NCBI GenBank assembly: GCA_963773875.1
Contig: CAVZCV010000013.1
Span: forward strand, 124,001-188,000
Direction of reading: 5' to 3'
Length of the DNA: 64,000 nt
Origin: CAVTYH01 sp963773875
GTDB lineage: Bacteria > Planctomycetota > Planctomycetia > Pirellulales > JADZDJ01
Shown: positions 18,541-29,243 of the stretch, piece by piece
How positions within the stretch are numbered: position 1 is the stretch's first letter
Layout of the letters: every line of letters starts with the position of its first letter
Notes under the pieces: model-generated
The model's input: the letters and a program-made list of their open reading frames with translations, nothing else
Database searches by the model: none
What the model was told of the DNA's origin: nothing
Position numbers and translations under genes: made by a program

Positions 18541-20090
18541 GGGGCGCGAAGTGGCACTGTATGCCGCTGACCGCCGCGGGCTGTTGCGCATCTCGGCCTG
18601 CTCCGGCCGGCATGGCATGACGATCGGCATGCCTTTGGCGGAAGCTACGGCGCTCGCCAATGCGCATTTCGAACCGCACGATCCACTGGCCGATCAAGCG
18701 GCCCTGGTGCAACTGGCCGCCTGGTGCGAGCAGTTCAGTCCGCTGGTCGGCATCGAAGCGCCGGATAATTTGCTGCTCGACGTGACGGGCTTGGCGCCAC
18801 TGTTTGGCAGCGAACAAGCGCTCGTCGAGCAAGTGGCTCGCGCTTTTGGCCGACTCGGCCTGCGAACTCGCATCGCCCTGGCCGATACGATCGGCGACCG
18901 CACTATGGGCGACTGTCGCACATTTTGAAAATGATCTACCTGTCGTCATTTCGCCGGGGGAAATGTGCGCAGCACTTGCTGACTTGCCGCTGGCTGCCTT
19001 GCGATTGCCGAACAACATCGTCGAAATTCTGGCGGAACTGGGCATTGAACAAATCGAACAACTGCTGGCCGTGCCGCGTGATGCCTTGGCGGCGCGCTTC
19101 GATCCGATCTTGCTCGAGCGCGTCGATCAAGCGCTCGGCGCCGCCTCCGAGAAAATCTGTTCGCATCGTCCGCCGCCGGAATTCTCCAGCGGCGTGCGGT
19201 TGGAGTTTCCGCTGGCCGGCCGCGCGGAACTGGAACATGTGCTGGCCGCGTTACTGCACAAGATCGGCGAACTCTTGACGCCGCGTCAGCAAGGCGCGAT
19301 TCAACTGCAGATCGAATTGGACTGCGAAGCCGGTGAGCCAGTTCAATTTGTGGTGGGGCTTTATCGGGCCAGTGCCAATGCGAAACACCTGTTGGAGCTG
19401 GCGAAATTGCAGCTCGATCGGTTGCGGCTGCCGGGTCCGGTGATCGGCGTTCGAATTTCCGTGTTAACTTCGGCCCCATTGGCCAACTGGCAGCAAGAGT
19501 TGTTCGATGAGAAATCGCATCGCGAAAATGCACGGCAAGTGGCGCTGTTGGTCGATCGGTTGAGCAATCGATTGGGCCGACAGTCGGTCGTCCGTGCCGT
19601 GCCGCTGGCGGAAGCCCAACCGGAGTTCGCTTTCCGCTACGAACCGCTGGCTGGCATGGCAACCGCCAACAGCTCCTCTCGGGTGCCACTGGCTCTGCCA
19701 GTGTTTGGGCCAAAAAGTGTTGTCTCAAAGTCTGCTCGCCGAAACACTGGCAGAGCCAGTGGCACGCAGCGAAAAACTACTGCCTCTCTTACCTTAATGC
19801 CTCAAAAAGAAACAACACATAAACCTCGGCCGCTGAAACTCGAGCCGGAGCCGATTCCGCTGGAGGTCGTCTCCGTCGTTCCCCACGGGCCGCCGATCCA
19901 GTTTCATTGGCACGGCCAGCAACAACGGATCGCCCGGGCTTGGGGGCCGGAGCGGATCGAAACCGGCTGGTGGCGCGGCCGCTATGTGCAGCGCGATTAT
20001 TACCGTGTCGAAACCACGACAGCAGCCCGGTTCTGGCTCTTCCGGCGCCTGATCGACGAAAAGTGGTTTTTACACGGGATATTCGCGTAG
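18440..20090 (+). CDS. imuB: ImuB-like Y-family polymerase homologue (frameshifted)
   Basis: The catalytically weak Y-family partner of ImuA and DnaE2. The first part reads TLCLWLPHWPLDRLAATRP, then CSGRHGMTIGMPLAEATALA and LLLDVTGLAPLFG, with the family's loss of most catalytic acids. A one-base frameshift near 18893 ends that frame at 18928. The next frame continues ALWATVAHFEND and LPNNIVEILAELGIEQIEQL (helix-hairpin-helix thumb) to the C-terminal DUF6504-like part with WHGQQQRIARAWGPERIE and ARFWLFRR. The break is within conserved text, so an assembly indel is likely. A perfect inverted repeat (19683-19765) sits inside the reading frame in the linker before DUF6504. Confidence 0.82.
19683..19765. 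repeat. Perfect inverted repeat inside imuB (GTGCCACTGGCTCTGCCAG family)
   Basis: Two exactly complementary 24-base arms (19683-19706 and 19742-19765) flank a 35-base loop, 83 bases in all. The left arm begins GTGCCACTGGCTCTGCCAG. Related copies lie at 45993-46018 (half) and 48196-48257 (imperfect), so this is a dispersed element. Here it is translated as part of ImuB without breaking the frame. Confidence 0.85.
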
Positions 20091-20112
20091 AAAACATTTT
20101 CGCCGCTGGCTC

Positions 20113-20141
20113 TTGACATTTGTACATGTGATCGTTAATAT
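20113..20141 (+). promoter_or_regulatory. Consensus sigma70 promoter upstream of dnaE2
   Basis: TTGACA (20113-20118) and TAATAT (20136-20141) are exactly 17 bases apart, close to the ideal bacterial promoter. The spacer holds TTTGTACATGTG with the palindrome TGTACA, a possible operator in the same place as the one in the imuA promoter. The dnaE2 start is about 445 bases further on, so either the leader is long or another start lies between. Confidence 0.6.
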
Positions 20142-20587
20142 ACATATGGCTGGATAAAAGGCCCAGGGAAATGGTTGTCCCTGGGCTCCAATTGTTTTCC
20201 GACAGAAAAACGAGTTTATTTCACTCGCCGAGTTGAGGAGCAACAAATGCAAACCCATCGAGAATTCCCGAGCCCATCGCTTCTGGCCGGCCGCGCCGAG
20301 TTTCTCGGAGCGGAATCAGAAGACCTCGGAAATTCTCGGTCAATTCCCATCCCAGGATCGCGGAATGTGAAATTACTGCGAAATAACTCGAGCCGATTCC
20401 TCGAGGATTTCCGAGCGAAGTGCCGGAGTTATTTCACAGTGAATCGTGTGCGCCGCGAACGCAGATGGTTTTTGTGGTGGGAAACGGACTCGATCGCCGC
20501 CGCTCCGCTTCGGCAGCACTCCGCGGATCGCGGCTAAACATATTTCCACGCCTCTACTCAACTGACAACGGACAATTGCTGCTTCCC
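20142..20587. other. Long leader of dnaE2 with hairpins
   Basis: About 445 bases without a convincing gene. A hairpin at 20161-20186 (GCCCAGGGA and its complement) resembles the terminators at 2911 and 14527 and could attenuate transcription from the promoter at 20113. Further on, GAAATAACTC (20380-20389) and GAGTTATTTC (20426-20435) form an inverted repeat that shares its core with one at 45667-45741. A 120-codon open frame crosses this region but its text is driven by the palindromes, and I do not call it. Confidence 0.5.
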
Positions 20588-23500
20588 ATGCCTGACCAAC
20601 CTGAAAGCAAACGACGACGCATCACGGCTTCCCCGCGGCAAGCGGCCACGGGGGGCTATGCGGAGCTGCATGCGAAAACGAATTTCTCGTTTCTTGAAGG
20701 GACTTCGCATCCCGATGAGCTCGTTTGCCGGGCCGCTGAACTCGGTTATCAGGCGCTGGCCGTGACCGATCGCAACACGCTGGCCGGCGTATGCGGGCCC
20801 ACGCGGCGGCAAAGGAAGTTGGGCTCAAGCTATTGATCGGCGCGGAAATCACGCCGCTCGATGCCCCGCCGGTCGTGCTATTGGCGACCGATCGCCAAGC
20901 CTATGGCCGACTGTCGCGATTGATTACGCTCGGCCGCCGCAACGCCCCCAAAGGCGAATGCCGGCTGACGTTCGACAATGTGGCCGAGCATGCCGAAGGG
21001 TTGATTGCGTGCGTCGTTGGAAGCGGACATTACGATGTCATCTCCCAATATCGCGCAGCCTTCGCCAATCGCTGTTATCTGCTCGCCGAATTGCACTGTG
21101 GGCCGAACGACGAGCGCGAATTGGCAGAGCGAATCGCGCTGGCGAAGCAAACTCGCGTGCCGCTGGTGGCGGCGAACGACGTGCACTTTCATCATCCCAG
21201 CCGCCGGGCATTGGCCGACGTGCTGTGTTGCGTTCGCGATGGCTGCACGATTACCGAAGCCGGCGAGCGACTGTTTCCCAATGCTGCGCGGCATTTGAAA
21301 TCGCCCCAGGAGATGCGCGCACTTTTCTGGCAAGCACCCGAGGCGGTGCATCGCACGCTCGAAATTGCCGACCTCTGCACGTTCTCGCTCGACGAGTTGC
21401 GTTACGAGTATCCGGAAGAACTGGCTCCGGCCGGCGAGACGCCGCTGGAGTATCTCACGCGACTCACCTGGCAAGGTGCTGCAAATCGTTATCCCGGCGG
21501 CGTGCCGAGCAAAGTGCGGAAGCTCTTGGAACACGAACTCAAGCTCATCGCCGAGCTACGGTACGAAGCGTATTTCCTCACGGTATGGGATTTGGTCGAG
21601 TTTGCCCGCGGACGAGGCATTTTGTGCCAGGGTCGCGGTTCGGCGGCGAATTCCGCGGTGTGTTTTTGTTTGGGCATTACGTCGGTCGATCCCGATCGGA
21701 TGGATGTGCTGTTCGAACGCTTCGTGAGCCGCGAGCGGAATGAAGTGCCGGATATCGATGTCGATTTCGAGCACGAGCGGCGCGAGGAAGTGCTGCAATA
21801 TGTGTACGACAAGTACGGCCGTGAGCGAGCCGGCATGACGGCGGAAGTGATTACTTACCGGCCGCGTTCGGCAGTGCGCGATGTGGGCAAGGCGCTGGGG
21901 CTTTCGCTTGATCGGGTCGATACGCTGGCCAAAACACTCGACAACGGCGGCATGAAGCAACTCGTGGAACGTTTTCCGCTGGCCGGCTTGGATAGCGAAT
22001 CGCAAGTCGGGCGGCAACTGCTGGGTTTGGTTCGCGAGCTGCTCGGCTTTCCGCGGCATTTGGGGCAGCATGTCGGCGGCATGGTGATGACCCAAGGTCT
22101 ACTGTGCGAACTGGTGCCGATTGAAAACGCGGCGATGGAAGGCCGTACGGTCATCGAGTGGGACAAAGACGATCTGGATGAGCTGGGCATTTTGAAAGTC
22201 GATTGCCTTTCGCTCGGCATGCTCACCGCGATTCACAAATGTTTTGATCTGGTCGAGCAGCATCATGGGCGTGCGCTCACACTGGCCAGCATTCCGGAAG
22301 GCGATGTCGGCGTGTACGAAATGATTTGCCGCGCCGACACGATGGGCGTATTTCAAATTGAAAGCCGCGCTCAAATGAGCATGCTGCCCCGGCTGCGGCC
22401 GCGCGAGTTTTACGACATTGTCATTCAAGTGGCGATCGTGCGGCCTGGGCCAATTCAAGGCGATATGGTGCATCCGTATTTGCGGCGGCGGGCGGGCGAG
22501 GAAGAAATCACATATCCGAATGAAGAAATTCGCAACGTGCTGAAAAAGACGCTCGGCGTGCCGCTGTTTCAAGAACAGGCCATGCAGCTGGCCGTGGTGG
22601 CCGCAGGCTTCACGCCGGGCGAAGCCGACCAGTTGCGACGGGCGATGGCGGCCTGGCGCCGGCCGGGCATTATCGATAGCTTTCGCACCAAGCTGATGGA
22701 TGGCATGCGGGCCAAAGGACTAAAGCCCGAGTTTGCCGAGCGGCTATTCAAAGAAATTCGCGGCTTCGGCGAGTACGGATTCCCGGAATCGCACGCGGCG
22801 AGCTTTGCGCTGTTGGCATATGTTTCGGCCTGGCTCAAGCATCACTACCCCGCCGAGTTCTGCGCGGCACTCCTCAACAGCCAGCCGATGGGTTTTTATG
22901 CCCCGGCGCAACTGGTGCGCGACGCCAAACAGCACCGCGTAGCAGTGCAACCGGTGGATGTAAACCACAGCCGTTGGGATTGCACAATCGAATATGGCGC
23001 ACTGCAACTTGGTTTGCGGATGATCATCGGGTTGCCGGAAGCGCAGGCGGTTAAAATCGTGGCGGCGCAGGAGCGGCCGTTTAACTCGCTCGAGGATTTC
23101 AAACGCCGCAGTGGCGTGGGAGCGAAAATCGTGGAGCGGCTTGCGCGGGCCGATGCGTTTCGATCGCTCCAGCTCGATCGGCGGACGTCGCTGTGGCAAG
23201 CGCTCCATCAATCGAAGGAGACGCAAGTTCGCCCACTGTGGGATCGCTCGCCCTGCAATGTGGAGCTGGGCGAATCGTCACTCGCGCTGCCGGCGATGAG
23301 CGCGCAGCAAGAAGTGTTTCTCGATTATCAAACAGCCGGGCTGTCGCTGAAAGCGCATCCGATATCGTTCTTCCGCGAGGAGCTCGATCATTTGAAAATC
23401 GTGCCCGCCGCGCGGCTGCCGGAGCTACGCAATGGCTCGTTTGTGCGCGTGGCCGGCCTCGTGCTCGTGCGTCAGCGGCCCGGCACAGCCAAGGGCATTA

Positions 23501-23718
23501 CGTTCGTGACCATCGAAGACGAAACCGGCGTAGCGAACCTGATTATTCGCATGGACGTGTGGGAACGCTTTTATCAGGTGGCCCGCACTGCTTCGGCGTA
23601 CATCGCCCAGGGGCGACTGCAAAACCACCAGAAAGTGATTCACGTGCTGGTGACAAAACTGGAAAACCTGGCCGGCAAGCTAAAAGATTTACGAGTTCAT
23701 TCGCGAGATTTTCAGTGA
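20588..23718 (+). CDS. dnaE2: Error-prone DNA polymerase DnaE2 (frameshifted near 20796)
   Basis: A C-family polymerase used for SOS mutagenesis together with ImuA and ImuB. The first frame (MPDQPESKRRRI) gives the PHP-domain opening GGYAELHAKTNFSFLEG and AVTDRNTLAGV; one base is missing near 20796, after which the protein continues RAHAAAKEVGLKLLIGAEI without further break for 970 residues. The palm carries PDIDVDFEHERREEV with the catalytic acids, then QGRGSAANSAVCF, FPESHAASFALLAY and a C-terminal OB fold (VRVAGLVLVRQRPGTAKG). The total of about 1,043 residues matches DnaE2, which is shorter than DnaE1. A single indel in the PHP domain is the likely cause of the break. A terminator follows at 23758. 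Confidence 0.9.
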
Positions 23719-23757
23719 GAGGGCCCATGAAACCCAACGTTTCCATCAGCGCAACAA

Positions 23758-23785
23758 AAAACCCCGAGCGTGAACTCGGGGTTTT
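23758..23785. terminator. Bidirectional terminator after dnaE2
   Basis: AAAACCCCGAG and its exact complement form a hairpin with a six-base loop. It lies 39 bases after the dnaE2 stop and also just past the end of the minus-strand PEP-CTERM gene, so it can stop transcription from both sides. Confidence 0.85.
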
Positions 23786-23802
23786 GGAGAGACGAATAAA
23801 AC

Positions 23803-24605
23803 TCAATTGCGCCGATGACGGATACGCGGCCACCAAGCCGACAAGACCAATTCCGGCCAAGACAAATGTCGAAGGCTCGGGAACGAATGGGACGGCACCA
23901 ACCGCATTTACAGCCAGATTGTCAACTACCAGCGTAGCGACTGGGAAGCAGTCCCTGACGAAGATATCACGCCACCAATGCTCGTCGCATCGGTCCCAAT
24001 CGTCGTTGCTGCAACATATGGCGTGTCGCCGCACGCCGAGGGGATCCACAGGATCGATGAACAGCGCACCAGTATCATTGCCAGCGCCAGCGACAAAATC
24101 GTATTGCGAGCCAAGACATGATAAGTAGTGCCAAAGTTGAAACTCGGTGGTTCCATAGGTGACCGGTGTACCACTCGAGAGTCCCCAATGCCATTTGGAA
24201 ACCGTTCGCGACTGGATCGGATATAGATTCGAGCATAGAAATTGCTCGTTCCGCCATCACCCAAATGCATGAAATAATCGCCAGTAGCCTGTGCCGCAGA
24301 AACTGTTGATGTCGGCAGACAGATAAATAGCTACCGTCGGTAAGCGGCGAGAACAGACGACGATCGTCATTGCCGCTGGTCGTCATGGCCACAGTGCCAT
24401 TGGTTGCAGCGTTCGCAACCGCGAGATCGTTTGTGCCCGCACCGCTACTGGCTACCCAACTATCCTGCCCCACCAACAGGCCATTCGGCAGTATGTCGGA
24501 CTGTTGAAGTTAGTCGGAATAAACGAGCGTGGCATTTGCGGTTGCCGAACTAAAGCACATCGCAGCAGCGAGGGCGAGAAACAAAAAACGGGTTGCAAAC
24601 TTCAT
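23803..24605 (-). pseudogene. PEP-CTERM exported protein, broken by several frameshifts
   Basis: The ATG at 24605 opens a signal peptide (MKFATRFLFLALAAAM to ATANATLVYSD), and the frame is then lost within a few codons. Fragments in successive frames read GLLVGQDSWVASSGAGTND, GDYFMHLGDGGTSNFYARIY, YDFVAGAGNDTGALFIDPVDP and SACGDTPYVAATTIGTDA. The end is the PEP-CTERM sorting signal VPEPSTFVLAGIGLVGLVAA, and one further shift gives the basic tail IRHRRN and a stop at 23803-23805. At least four indels are needed. The preserved signal peptide and sorting tail mark an exported cell-surface or EPS-associated protein. Whether it is truly dead or badly assembled cannot be told from here. Confidence 0.7.
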
Positions 24606-24851
24606 GAGCGGTTCCTTAACAAAAGATGTGTTCGCCTGTTGGAGACTAAAATGGTAAATCGTGATTCAATTAAAAGCTCTTCGATGCAGATCGGACTTCG
24701 TAACTGGATTCTCCACGGTGCTGAAACGCTCTTCCCGCTCCCCTTAACTTGTATCTATTTCTACCGGCAAATTATGATCAGTCGATGCGGTGGTTGCAAG
24801 GAAATGATTAGTTACTCAAAAAGTTTTTTGCCCAATAGTCCGGATAAACAA

Positions 24852-26118
24852 TCAATTGGGCGGCGCAGCGGTTTCGCCGCCGTTACGGCTGCCGTATGCC
24901 CGCCAAATGAGCAGATCGATCCCATCTCCGACGTTGGCCACGTGGCCGTCGCCGAAGCAGACGTTGACCACGCCTCCATGGTTGCTGCGTGCCGAGACAA
25001 TGGCATGTTCACCCGGCGTATCGGGGATGGCATCGGGAATGTTCGTGCAATCGAACCCCTGCCAGTTGGGGGGGGCGACGTGGTTATACATTGTCGAGCT
25101 ATAGCTTCCGATCGGCCACCCATTGGTATAAGACCGACCGAACGCCTGACCCGTCGTATCGCCTTTGTCCCAGCGTCCCGTGGCCGAGAAAAACTTCCCA
25201 CCGTTGAAGCTGTAACCAACGCAATCGTTGTACATCGACTGCACATCCGCGCCGGCACTCATCGTAAGCGTTGCCCCGTTCGGGCGGAGTACAATATCGT
25301 CGTGGGTCGGCGTCGATGGACTGAGGGTTCCTTTGTTTCTTTCGGAGAAGAACGCGGTTTTCGAGAGGCCATCGGTAATATCTTTGACCCGCAACGCTCT
25401 GCCGATCGTAAATGCACCGTTGCCACGGCTAATCTCGGTGATTTGATGTTTACCGCCGCTAACGGCAGTGCTAACAAACCCCGCATACGGGGTGCTACCG
25501 CCGAAGTTGTAACGATAATTATTTTCCGAGATCACAGCGCCCGTATTCCCGTCACTGGGACATAGAAACAGTCCTGCCGCGGTGGCGAACGCCGCATAAC
25601 TGCTGTTGGCGATACTCCCAACGGGTTTCTCCATAATCGTCGTGATCGCGAAATTGAATTTTATCTGATCGTAAATTGCTTTCTCCTCCATGTACGGCAG
25701 CAGCCAGATATGGACGGAGTAGAATCCGGTACTGCCGCCGGCAGCAAGCGGGTCGACATTGGTATAGGAGGTCTCAGAATGTTCGTTGGTCGTGCCCGGA
25801 TCCACCCAATCCGGTAGTTTGCGACCCTCCGGAAACGCTTTTTTGGCACTTTGGTAGCTAAAAACTGCAAGGCCTAATTGCTTGAGACTGTTTTGGCATT
25901 GAACTCTGCGCAGATTCCCGAGCAGATTGAACCGCTGGAAGCAGCAGCGCAATCAAAATACCAATAATGGCGATCACTACGAGCAGTTCGACGAGTGTGA
26001 AGCCACATTGTGCTTGATCCCGCCAAGCCCTATTGTGCGATGAACCGTGGTCGACGGCACGACGAACGCACAACCCGGTATACTGTCGAATCATTCGATC
26101 GGTGGCGTCCATGTTCAA
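24852..26118 (-). CDS. DUF1559 protein with prepilin-type N-terminus (frameshifted)
   Basis: A planctomycete-typical pseudopilin-like secreted protein. The N-terminal frame (start 26118) contains the type IV prepilin cleavage and helix motif GFTLVELLVVIAIIGILIALLLPAVQSARE. One base is missing near 25930, after which the DUF1559 body continues RRVQCQNSLKQLGLAVFSY, then LLPYMEEKAIYDQI, LCPSDGN, RVKDITDGLSKTAFFSER and near the C-terminus VNVCFGDGHVANVGDGID, the family's hallmark ending. The total of about 420 residues is normal. The exact function of the family is not established. The frame before GFTL is longer than usual (about 38 residues), so an internal start such as the Met codon at residue 9 is possible. 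Confidence 0.88.
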
Positions 26119-26168
26119 ACCCCGGTAGGCAACGCGGGACTTCTCGTCTAGTGGTTTACTTTCTTCTT

Positions 26169-29100
26169 CTATCCCGCTCGGAATCGGCGGCGGCCAGCCG
26201 CAATGAAAAGTGCGGGAATTGCTACAAGCCCCATTAACGCTGAACTCGGTTCTGGAACAGAGGCAACGGAACCTGTGCCGACGAACATATCTAACAGCGA
26301 TTGAATGTCGGCATTGGTCACCTTTCCATCGCGATTGGTATCTAGCACGTCGAGCAGCGATGCTGAATCAAGCACTGGATGCGCTGCGGCGTAGCTATTC
26401 AAGTCGGTCAGTGCCGACAGCATGGCAGGGATATCAGTTGGCGTCAGCGAATGATCCTGGTTTACATCGCCTAAGATCAACGTAACTGACGAAAGCGGGA
26501 CGACTTCGCTGTTGGCTCCGTTGGCTAACAATTTTGCACCAGTCAAATATCCGGTGAAGTGGATCTCACCCAACTGTGCCGAAGACAAGCCTGCGAGAGT
26601 TCCCGCATCGTTGGCAATTAAAAACTGATCTGCACCATTTCCAGCGAGATTTCCAGTCCAATTATTCAGCCGCAGAACTCCAGACCATGTTTTATCACTG
26701 CTGGCATTAATTTGCAAAATACTCGTGCCCGTGCCGAAATCAACCGTGGAATCGGACAGCACCGTGAGCGTATCGAATTGCTGGGCGTGGCCGGCAGTGG
26801 CGAAAGTACCTCCGCCCCGCGTCGCGTCGCCCAACGTAAGTGCCGAGCCGGTGGGCAGCGCATTGTCCACCCCCGATGTCACCTTTCCACCACCTTCAAT
26901 TCTGAAGTTGGCGGTATTGGCAGTCATGGGAGCGTTTACGTTGACCCGCAAGCCGTCGACAATAATTGGCAATTCTTCAGCCATTGTGCCGCCGTTGGCG
27001 GTGGAAATGTTCAAAGTTCCGCTGCCACTTAGAACAATGCTGTTGACAGTGCCGGAGCCAGTCAAAGCGCCAAGGCCGCCACTGAAGGTTGTATTGTTGT
27101 TAACTGTCAATCGAAGTTCTGGAGGATTGCTACTCGCCTTGAAGAAAGCAACGGGCCCTTTGAACTCCATGTCGGCGCCGGCGAGCGTGGCTGCAACCGA
27201 GGGTTGCGCCGCCAAATCGGCCAATGACCCGCCTGCACCGACTGAAATCCCTAGCAGGCTATCAAAAACAACCGGATTGATGGCAAGCAACGTCCCGCCA
27301 TTAAGGTTATCGGTAACCGTTATGCCGCTGCCGGCCACACTCCCGCCAATGCTACCCGCATTGTAAACCTTCACCGTCGGCCCGCCGCTGCGTGTGGTGC
27401 CAATTGCAATCGTGGCATGATAGCCAGAGTTGTCGCCTTGAAGATCGGCAGTGCCGAGTCCGGTTACGGATAATGTTCCGCCTCCGCCAACGATATTGCC
27501 GGTCACTTTGAGCGTGCCGCCAGCTGCAACGTTGATGAAACGGCCGCCTGTCGAGCCGAAATCAACTCCGCCATTAACTGTTGTATTGCCGCTTGTGGCA
27601 CTGGCGGTCAAATTGCCATTCAGAGAGACAGTTCCTGTTCCATTGCCAACGGTCAGGGTGCCGTTGCTCCCAAAGGTAATACCCCCCAGATAGATCTTGC
27701 CGCCCGTTGTCGAGCCGTCATTGGCGAGCACTAAAGTTGTGGCGTTCGGCAATGTGAGGAACGGGCTGTTCGCTCCGGTCCCATCGCTTGCTGTTGTGCC
27801 GTTAATCGTTAGCGTACTACCAGCCGGTAGATCCAAAACGCCAACACTCCCTAACACCGAATGCGACGCATCGAGCGAATAGGAACCGGCCGTTGTAATC
27901 TTCAAACCGCCACCGCCAAAAATGAGGTTGCCAAACGTTGTGCCCAGTTTTGACAACGATGCAACTTGAAGCGTGCCGCTGGAGATTGCTAAGTCGCCGG
28001 AAAGGCTTTCGTTAGTTGCCGGATTTAGAACAAGAGTTCCCTGACCAAACAGCGTCCCACCCAGGTTCAAGCCGTTCGTTCCTTGAATCTGCGAGTTAAT
28101 GGTGGCGGTGGCCCCAGTCGCGACGTCAATCGTGTTTAGCGTACCACCAATCGTTATCGGTCCACCGCTCACAACGTAATCATTACTCGCAAAGTCGATT
28201 CCGTTCGCTGTGACTCCGCCTGCGGGAACGCTGACATTATTTGTGGCGGCCGCACCGCCGAATACGGCAAACTTGTCAGCGGTGAATGTAATGTTGGATC
28301 CATTGCCATTGCTATTCTGATTCCAATTCAGTGCCGCTGTGTCCCACGTTCCAGAGCCGCCTTGGCTGCCGCCGCCAGCTGGATTGTTTGGATACCAAAA
28401 AATTGCGTTGCCGGGCAGCGATGCCTGGAAAGGGGACATGGACACGGGAATGAATTCTGCTGTGCTCCCAAAAATCGACCAAAACCCCGTGATGTTTTGG
28501 GGGACTGTGGGAATTGGAGTTCCGCTCAGATTTTGAAAGGCTGCTGAATATGACGTTGGCCAATAAAAAAGGACCATCGAATTTGCGGCGGCTGACAGGT
28601 CCGTTACGGTTAGAGATTGGGTGCTCGTGTAGCTGAAGTTGCCGGTTGCACCTGAAATCTTTACCCCTTGGAGAGTTAAAAGATGACCCAAGATGTCATA
28701 ATTAGGCGTGGATGAATTGATGTCTGGAATCGTAACGACCTGCGGGGCCGGAACCGGTCCTCCAGTTCCAACTTGCGAAATCGCGGTGATCCGACTAGTC
28801 CCTGTACCACCAATTTCCGGAATTTGATTGAACGGACCGTATGGTCCCGATACCGAGATAATATCGCCAACTGTCGGAACGTACGTGCTCCCTGTGGGCA
28901 TAGGACCAAACACTTCAAGCGAGCCCGTACCGTCATTCACCAGAAACGCCCAATTGGAGTAAGTGCGGGTCTGCGTAGGATCAAAATTGCTGTGTATTAC
29001 GCCTGCCTGCGAGAGGACGGCAGTAATCGTCGGTTGCGTAAGGGGACTTCCCGTCGGTCCGAGCGTTACGGCTGTGTTATTGCCACCGGCGATAATACTA

Positions 29101-29243
29101 CTCACGGTTTGCTGAGCGCTTGCGGACGATGCGTAGGCAAAGACCATCGCCAAAGCGAGCGCTATTGGAACCGAGCAATTGAAGACGCGTTTCACCCGGC
29201 GGATCGACTGGGTTGTTACATCACTGAGGGCAGTCATCTTCAT
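26169..29243 (-). CDS. Exported beta-strand-repeat protein with dockerin and PEP-CTERM tail
   Basis: A 1,024-residue surface protein. After a signal peptide ending in SASAQQ, residues about 45-270 resemble an OB-like/lamin-tail adhesion module (FLVNDGTGSLEVFG, GDIISVSGPYG). From about residue 310 on there are autotransporter-associated beta-strand repeats (GSGTWDTAALNWNQ, then GGTLNTIDVATGATATINSQ) that would build a beta helix. Near the C-terminus two dockerin-like calcium loops appear, GDVNQDHSLTPTDIPAML and DTNRDGKVTNADIQSLLD, followed by the PEP-CTERM signal VPEPSSALMGLVAI with a basic RRRFRAG end. It probably stays at the cell surface or in the extracellular matrix. No frameshift is seen despite its length. 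Confidence 0.85.
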   Translation of the reverse strand: MKMTALSDVTTQSIRRVKRVFNCSVPIALALAMVFAYASSASAQQTVSSIIAGGNNTAVTLGPTGSPLTQPTITAVLSQAGVIHSNFDPTQTRTYSNWAFLVNDGTGSLEVFGPMPTGSTYVPTVGDIISVSGPYGPFNQIPEIGGTGTSRITAISQVGTGGPVPAPQVVTIPDINSSTPNYDILGHLLTLQGVKISGATGNFSYTSTQSLTVTDLSAAANSMVLFYWPTSYSAAFQNLSGTPIPTVPQNITGFWSIFGSTAEFIPVSMSPFQASLPGNAIFWYPNNPAGGGSQGGSGTWDTAALNWNQNSNGNGSNITFTADKFAVFGGAAATNNVSVPAGGVTANGIDFASNDYVVSGGPITIGGTLNTIDVATGATATINSQIQGTNGLNLGGTLFGQGTLVLNPATNESLSGDLAISSGTLQVASLSKLGTTFGNLIFGGGGLKITTAGSYSLDASHSVLGSVGVLDLPAGSTLTINGTTASDGTGANSPFLTLPNATTLVLANDGSTTGGKIYLGGITFGSNGTLTVGNGTGTVSLNGNLTASATSGNTTVNGGVDFGSTGGRFINVAAGGTLKVTGNIVGGGGTLSVTGLGTADLQGDNSGYHATIAIGTTRSGGPTVKVYNAGSIGGSVAGSGITVTDNLNGGTLLAINPVVFDSLLGISVGAGGSLADLAAQPSVAATLAGADMEFKGPVAFFKASSNPPELRLTVNNNTTFSGGLGALTGSGTVNSIVLSGSGTLNISTANGGTMAEELPIIVDGLRVNVNAPMTANTANFRIEGGGKVTSGVDNALPTGSALTLGDATRGGGTFATAGHAQQFDTLTVLSDSTVDFGTGTSILQINASSDKTWSGVLRLNNWTGNLAGNGADQFLIANDAGTLAGLSSAQLGEIHFTGYLTGAKLLANGANSEVVPLSSVTLILGDVNQDHSLTPTDIPAMLSALTDLNSYAAAHPVLDSASLLDVLDTNRDGKVTNADIQSLLDMFVGTGSVASVPEPSSALMGLVAIPALFIAAGRRRFRAG

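Noticed and set aside
20175..20537. 120-codon ORF in the dnaE2 leader
   Set aside because: It starts inside a terminator-like hairpin and runs through palindromes. No family features and no Shine-Dalgarno.
24504..25565. 353-codon open frame on the plus strand
   Set aside because: It lies over the DUF1559 gene on the other strand, whose product has clear family motifs. The plus-strand text has no features and is a shadow of GC-rich codons.
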